A stretch of 64,000 bases of DNA from JBBSJZ01 sp041739875 (GTDB taxonomy: Bacteria; Planctomycetota; Planctomycetia; Pirellulales; Pirellulaceae), in the NCBI GenBank assembly GCA_041739875.1, contig JBGSNA010000350.1, forward strand, positions 1 to 64,000, given 5' to 3'. Each line of letters begins with the position of its first letter. Within the stretch, counting starts at the first letter, position 1. Positions 60,772 through 64,000 of the stretch are shown here, piece after piece. A model generated the notes under the pieces. The model made no database searches. It was given only the letters and a program-made list of their open reading frames with translations, and had not been told where the DNA came from. A program made the translations under genes and the position numbers.

Positions 60772-61665
60772 TTAACGAACGAAGTTAGCACTGGCCTGAA
60801 TGACACGACGCTTGCTGGTCACACTTGCACTCGGATCCACCATTGGTGCTGGTGGCATCGGAGCGTATTCCATCGTTGGAGCGGCCATGGTCGGAGCGGC
60901 TGCACCGCAGCTGCTGCAACCCGAATCACAACCGCTATCGCAGCCACTGTCACAGCAGCTCTTCTTGCAGCCAAGGTTGCCGAAGAGTTTCTTCAGCAAG
61001 CCGCCGCACTTCTTGGTGCCACAGCCACAGCTGTCGCAGCCAGTGTCACATCCCAAGTCGCAGCCACCACAAGCAGGTGCTTCGCAGCCACAAGCTGGTT
61101 CTGCACATCCGCAAGCTGGTGCTTCGCAGCCGCTGTCGCAACCGGAGTCACAACCGCAGCTCTTCTTGCAGCTGAAAAGCTTAGCAAGCAAGCCACCGCA
61201 CTTCTTCGTGCCACAGCCACAAGCTGGAGCTTCGCAACCACAAGCTGGCTCGGAAGCACAGCCACATGGAGCTTCGGCACCACAAGCTGGAGCAGATGCA
61301 CAACCACAAGCAGGTGCTTCGCAACCGCAAGCTGGTTCCGCACATCCACATGACGACTTGCCACAACCGCCGAGCTTGCTCAGAAGTCCACAACCTTTAG
61401 CTTCACAGCCACAAGCTGGTTCTGCACATCCGCATGATGACGCTTCGGCGCCACAAGCTGGTGCTCCGCATCCATCGCCACAAGCTGGAGCTTCGCAGCC
61501 ACAAGCTGGTTCGCACGATGGAATATCGCATCCTGTGTCACAGCAGCTGCTGTGGCTGCCACAGCCCTTGAGGCCGAGCATTCGGTCGAGCAAATCGAAT
61601 CCGTAGCTTTGGCTACAAACTGAACTGCCGATTACTAAAGTCAGGGTTAAAATTGTTTTTTTCAT
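60772..61665 (-). CDS. Secreted Cys-rich repeat protein
   Basis: A 297-residue protein starting at the ATG at 61665, with a signal peptide (about residues 1-22). I count ~54 Cys, almost one in five residues. The mature part alternates Cys-rich blocks built from C-G-C-A/E and C-D-S-G units (for example SGCDSGC, EPACGCEAPACG) with four hydrophobic-basic spacers of the pattern CG-LL-x-KL (around residues 30, 95, 150 and 230), and ends in a Pro/Met/Ala linker and a basic tail (SKRRVIQAS). Disulfide cross-linking or metal binding in the envelope is plausible. I do not recognise the family. A strong terminator follows. Confidence 0.8.
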   Translation of the reverse strand: MKKTILTLTLVIGSSVCSQSYGFDLLDRMLGLKGCGSHSSCCDTGCDIPSCEPACGCEAPACGDGCGAPACGAEASSCGCAEPACGCEAKGCGLLSKLGGCGKSSCGCAEPACGCEAPACGCASAPACGAEAPCGCASEPACGCEAPACGCGTKKCGGLLAKLFSCKKSCGCDSGCDSGCEAPACGCAEPACGCEAPACGGCDLGCDTGCDSCGCGTKKCGGLLKKLFGNLGCKKSCCDSGCDSGCDSGCSSCGAAAPTMAAPTMEYAPMPPAPMVDPSASVTSKRRVIQASANFVR

Positions 61666-62467
61666 TGGAGCCACGTCTCCCAAACGTAATCTCGCGTTGA
61701 TTTATTCGCGATGCTTGAATTTGTCTCGCACGCTTTCAGTCACCATCGATGTTTTGCCAGGTGCGGTCGTTGGACGAAGTCGCCAACGATCGAACCTCAA
61801 CAAATCTCATGAGCACTAAGCAGGTCAGGTGCGGGACACCCGGCCCGCCGACTTCGTTCAGCTCACTTGTTAATCGATTCAGCGGTCGGAAAATTGGGTC
61901 ATCCGCCGCTTAGCTTCTGTACGACATGCGAGGCAAACCCTCGTATCGCAAGACTTGGACATCCTGTGTCCCAGCCTCCAGTGTCTTCGTTGACATCCAA
62001 TCCAGAGTCAGCCACGAGCTGTTAGGGTTGAACTGTCAGACAATGGAGATATCGACAAGGGCAAGATTGTGAATCAATCTTCTCGCCTATTTTCCCCCGC
62101 TTGCTAAGCTTTACCGGTAGGGCAACACCCGCTCAATTTGCCGGGAAATCCCAAGGAAACGATCCTGACATCAACTTCATCTTCGTTGGCTGTTTATGCT
62201 GGCAGTGCAACATGAACAATCGACACAAGTACCCAGCCTCGAAAATTCACGGCCTGGGTGGAGGTGCCTTCAAACCACCTGCAACACGGCATATTGAACG
62301 ACTGTCTTGCTCGATTCACGTTGGTTGCAAGGTGAGCAGGAGTTGAAAAGATACCCGCCGCACTCCTTAGAACGGCCTTTCCTGGCCGTCCGGAACGTTC
62401 AATTGACGGCCTGGAAAGGCCTTCCTAGGGTAAATTCGTTTCTTCCGCTCGTCTAAGAACCCAAAAA
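61666..62467. other. Intergenic stretch with a large inverted repeat
   Basis: No gene is supported (an 81-codon frame at 62101-62346 has no ribosome-binding site and atypical composition). The one clear feature is the inverted repeat at 62374-62421. The promoter of the Cys-rich gene should lie at the left end but no consensus is obvious. Confidence 0.5.
62374..62421. repeat. 17-bp inverted repeat with one mismatch
   Basis: 62374-62390 pairs with 62405-62421 with a single central mismatch, around a 14-base loop. Each arm itself contains the GGCC...GGCC pattern. It lies ~50 bp before the cupin gene start. No T-run follows. It could be a cruciform, a transcript hairpin or a dispersed repetitive element. 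Confidence 0.85.
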
Positions 62468-62866
62468 ATGCCTCATCCACCACTCGCAGAGGTGGTTCAC
62501 CTGCCTGAAATCACGCCGGTGGCTTGCCCATGTGGGCTTGCGCGCCGTGCGTTTGCCGATTCGTCAGACTTTCCCGGTACAGTTCACCTGACCGAAATCA
62601 GCGTTGATGCAAAGTGTCATTACCACACGTGTCACACGGAGGTTTATGTGATTCTCGAGTGCGAAACGAACGCGACGATTGAATTGAATGGAGAATCTGC
62701 CCCCGTGCGCCCGCACACTTCGATCTTGATTCCGCCAGGCGTAAGGCATCGAGCGTCTGGCAGAATGAAGGTGCTGGTCATTTGCACCCCTAAGTTTGAT
62801 CCCCAAGACGAGCACTTTGATGATGAAGCTCTGACGGAACCAACCACTATCACTCATGGTGAATAA
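62468..62866 (+). CDS. Cupin domain protein
   Basis: A 132-residue protein with one cupin barrel. Motif 1 is visible in KCHYHTCHTEVYVILEC (His residues and Glu as metal ligands), motif 2 in HTSILIPPGVRHRASG (His ligand). Three His and one Glu are kept, so a metal ion is probably bound. No signal peptide. It is a single gene; a sugar isomerase or dioxygenase-like role is possible but unproven. Confidence 0.85.
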   Translation: MPHPPLAEVVHLPEITPVACPCGLARRAFADSSDFPGTVHLTEISVDAKCHYHTCHTEVYVILECETNATIELNGESAPVRPHTSILIPPGVRHRASGRMKVLVICTPKFDPQDEHFDDEALTEPTTITHGE

Positions 62867-63190
62867 ATCAACCGATTCGGTTGGCGGGTTCGATTCAATG
62901 CCCACCTAGTCCTGGTGGGGTATTTACGGTGGCGTCCAAGTCGTTGCACACGTTGACGGGGATCACACTTTGGTAAAGATTAGTTGTGTCGGGCGGACAA
63001 GGTTGCTTGAATCACGCGACAAAAACACTCCCAGTCGGCCAACGAAGAAGAAAACGAATAAAACGATTGTCACAATCGAGTCACTCGTTCGTATGATTGT
63101 AATTCGATTATCCGTCCATGAGATCTCGCCGTCAGCACGAGCGAGTCAAACGTAACTCACCCACCACTTCGCAAAATCACCTGTATTTTC
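62867..63190. other. Intergenic stretch with a short palindrome
   Basis: The 324 bp carry no gene. A 15-bp palindrome (CGATTGT-C-ACAATCG, 63064-63078) lies ~113 bp before the lipoprotein start and could be an operator for that gene. Confidence 0.4.
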
Positions 63191-64000
63191 ATGCGTAACA
63201 ACGAAATTTCGACCTGGAGCTTGCTCATTGGTGCGTCCCTCTTGGGAAGCCTCACAACGATGGCATTCACAGGCTGTAAGCCGCCAGCACGCAATAGGTC
63301 CAACGTCAATGTCTCAACCGGCGCGTATTCAATCGATGAGGCGAACAGCAATCTCACCGATAGTAATCTGACTGACAGCAATCTCACTGACAGCAATCTG
63401 ACGGGCTGGGACAGCAATGTGACTGCCGGGGACTCAAATCTTACGGGATCAGAAGGAATCGTCGAAGCTCCGTTTGCTGGAATTACCGCAGTGGCACCAG
63501 CGATGACGGCCAGGGCTGAGACAGCCAATGCTGAGACAGCGGTAGCGGCTGAGCCAGAAGCAAAAGCGGAGACCGCTCCGATGACCAAGCCAGAACCAAC
63601 TGCGGACACAGTTCCCAAGACAAAAGCCGAGCCTGCCGCCACAGCCGCCGACGCCGACGCGAAAAAAGCCGCGACGGAATCGACCACGGAGCTATCGACC
63701 ACGGAACTGAAGAAACCCGATGAAGTCTTGAGTGCGGGCGGTGATTGGCCTCAGTGGGGTGGAACTCGATTGCGGAACAACGTACCCAACCTCAAGGATC
63801 TGCCTACCGAATGGAATATCGGTAAGTTTGATCGCAAGACCGGCGAGTGGGACAATAGTAAAGCCGAGAACATTCGTTGGTATGCGAATCTGGGTAGCCA
63901 AACGTATGGTAATCCAGTGATCGCGAACGGCCATGTTTATGTAGGCACCAACAACGGAGCTGGTCACGTGAAGCGTTATCCAGCGGACGTCGATTTGGGT
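63191..64000 (+). CDS. PQQ-propeller lipoprotein, N-terminal part
   Basis: The ATG at 63191 opens a frame that runs off the window. Residues 1-28 are a lipoprotein signal with lipobox FTGC (Cys29). Then comes a run of SNLTD-type five-residue repeats (15-bp DNA repeats at 63344-63403), a ~95-residue Ala/Glu/Pro/Thr/Lys-rich linker, and at ~residue 180 the start of a PQQ-like beta-propeller: DWPQWGGTRLRNN then RWYANLGSQTYGNPVIANGHVYVGTNN. In planctomycetes such proteins are usually annotated as outer membrane protein assembly factor BamB-like or PQQ-binding; the function here is unknown. Confidence 0.85.
   Translation, partial: MRNNEISTWSLLIGASLLGSLTTMAFTGCKPPARNRSNVNVSTGAYSIDEANSNLTDSNLTDSNLTDSNLTGWDSNVTAGDSNLTGSEGIVEAPFAGITAVAPAMTARAETANAETAVAAEPEAKAETAPMTKPEPTADTVPKTKAEPAATAADADAKKAATESTTELSTTELKKPDEVLSAGGDWPQWGGTRLRNNVPNLKDLPTEWNIGKFDRKTGEWDNSKAENIRWYANLGSQTYGNPVIANGHVYVGTNNGAGHVKRYPADVDLG
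63344..63403. repeat. 15-bp tandem minirepeat, four units
   Basis: Units at 63344, 63359, 63374 and 63389 encode SNLTD-type repeats just after the lipoprotein signal. Confidence 0.95.

Noticed and set aside
60487..61606. Two long plus-strand open frames (288 and 268 codons)
   Set aside because: They are antisense to the Cys-rich gene; repetitive GC-rich codons suppress stops. The minus-strand frame has a signal peptide and a terminator.
62101..62346. 81-codon plus-strand frame
   Set aside because: No ribosome-binding site, no family resemblance, atypical composition.
63157..63702. 181-codon minus-strand frame
   Set aside because: Antisense shadow of the repeat and linker of the PQQ lipoprotein; no signal or ribosome-binding site.

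Overview
The window reads as chromosomal DNA of a marine-type planctomycete of the Pirellulaceae (Rhodopirellula and relatives). The grounds are family content: a DUF1501/PSD1-cytochrome pair, a DUF1559 prepilin-like protein, a DUF1080 secreted protein, an ECF sigma factor joined to a membrane-anchored Ser/Thr kinase, a very long DUF4175-like protein, BlaI/M56 regulators, LpxB, DapL and a PQQ-propeller lipoprotein. Genes lie on both strands in short operons with many 4-bp ATGA/GTGA overlaps and several GTG/TTG starts. The genus assignment is inference.

Layout. 0-0.4 kb: tail of a serine-type recombinase running into a tRNA-Ala(GGC) gene, apparently the end of an integrated element. 0.6-3.2 kb: DUF1559 / BlaI / M56 peptidase run. 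3.5-9.8 kb: secreted hypothetical, DUF1501 + PSD1 pair, YbhN-like flippase. 10-16.3 kb: lpd, recG, two unknown genes, a PfkB kinase. 16.3-23.6 kb: small secreted protein, MMPL exporter, GT39-like glycosyltransferase, kinase + ECF sigma, DUF1080 protein. 23.9-28.8 kb: DUF4175-like giant and an HTH protein with a perfect palindrome upstream. 29-38.1 kb: esterase-like protein + hisA, DtxR regulator, glutamate dehydrogenase, S1/P1-type phospholipase/nuclease fused to DUF4332, small hypotheticals, MscS channel. 38.1-39.1 kb: gene-poor stretch with a possible decayed transposase. 39.1-44.6 kb: dapL, rpsT, then a tightly packed cobA-hemD / CMD / mobA / moeA operon. 44.7-50.2 kb: exported nucleoside hydrolase, ribokinase, RbsB, RbsA, RbsC. 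50.4-55 kb: lipid kinase, response regulator, PAP2 / lipoprotein / DUF3309 micro-operon, TM2 protein. 55.2-64 kb: dnaE2, membrane hypothetical, lpxB, an extremely Cys-rich secreted repeat protein, cupin, and the start of a PQQ-propeller lipoprotein that runs off the window.

Functional links. The 44.7-50.2 kb genes form a coherent nucleoside-to-ribose route: exported hydrolase, ribose importer, ribokinase. The 41-44.6 kb operon couples sirohaem precursor synthesis with molybdenum cofactor maturation, a pairing expected for nitrate or sulfite reduction. The sigma factor and kinase are translationally coupled and probably form one signalling unit.

The most unusual signal is not a gene. At least twelve loci carry perfect or near-perfect short tandem duplications with periods of mostly 15 or 18 bp. 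They share no common sequence, lie at gene starts, gene ends and linkers, and in two cases sit on the 3' end of a gene across or next to its stop codon.
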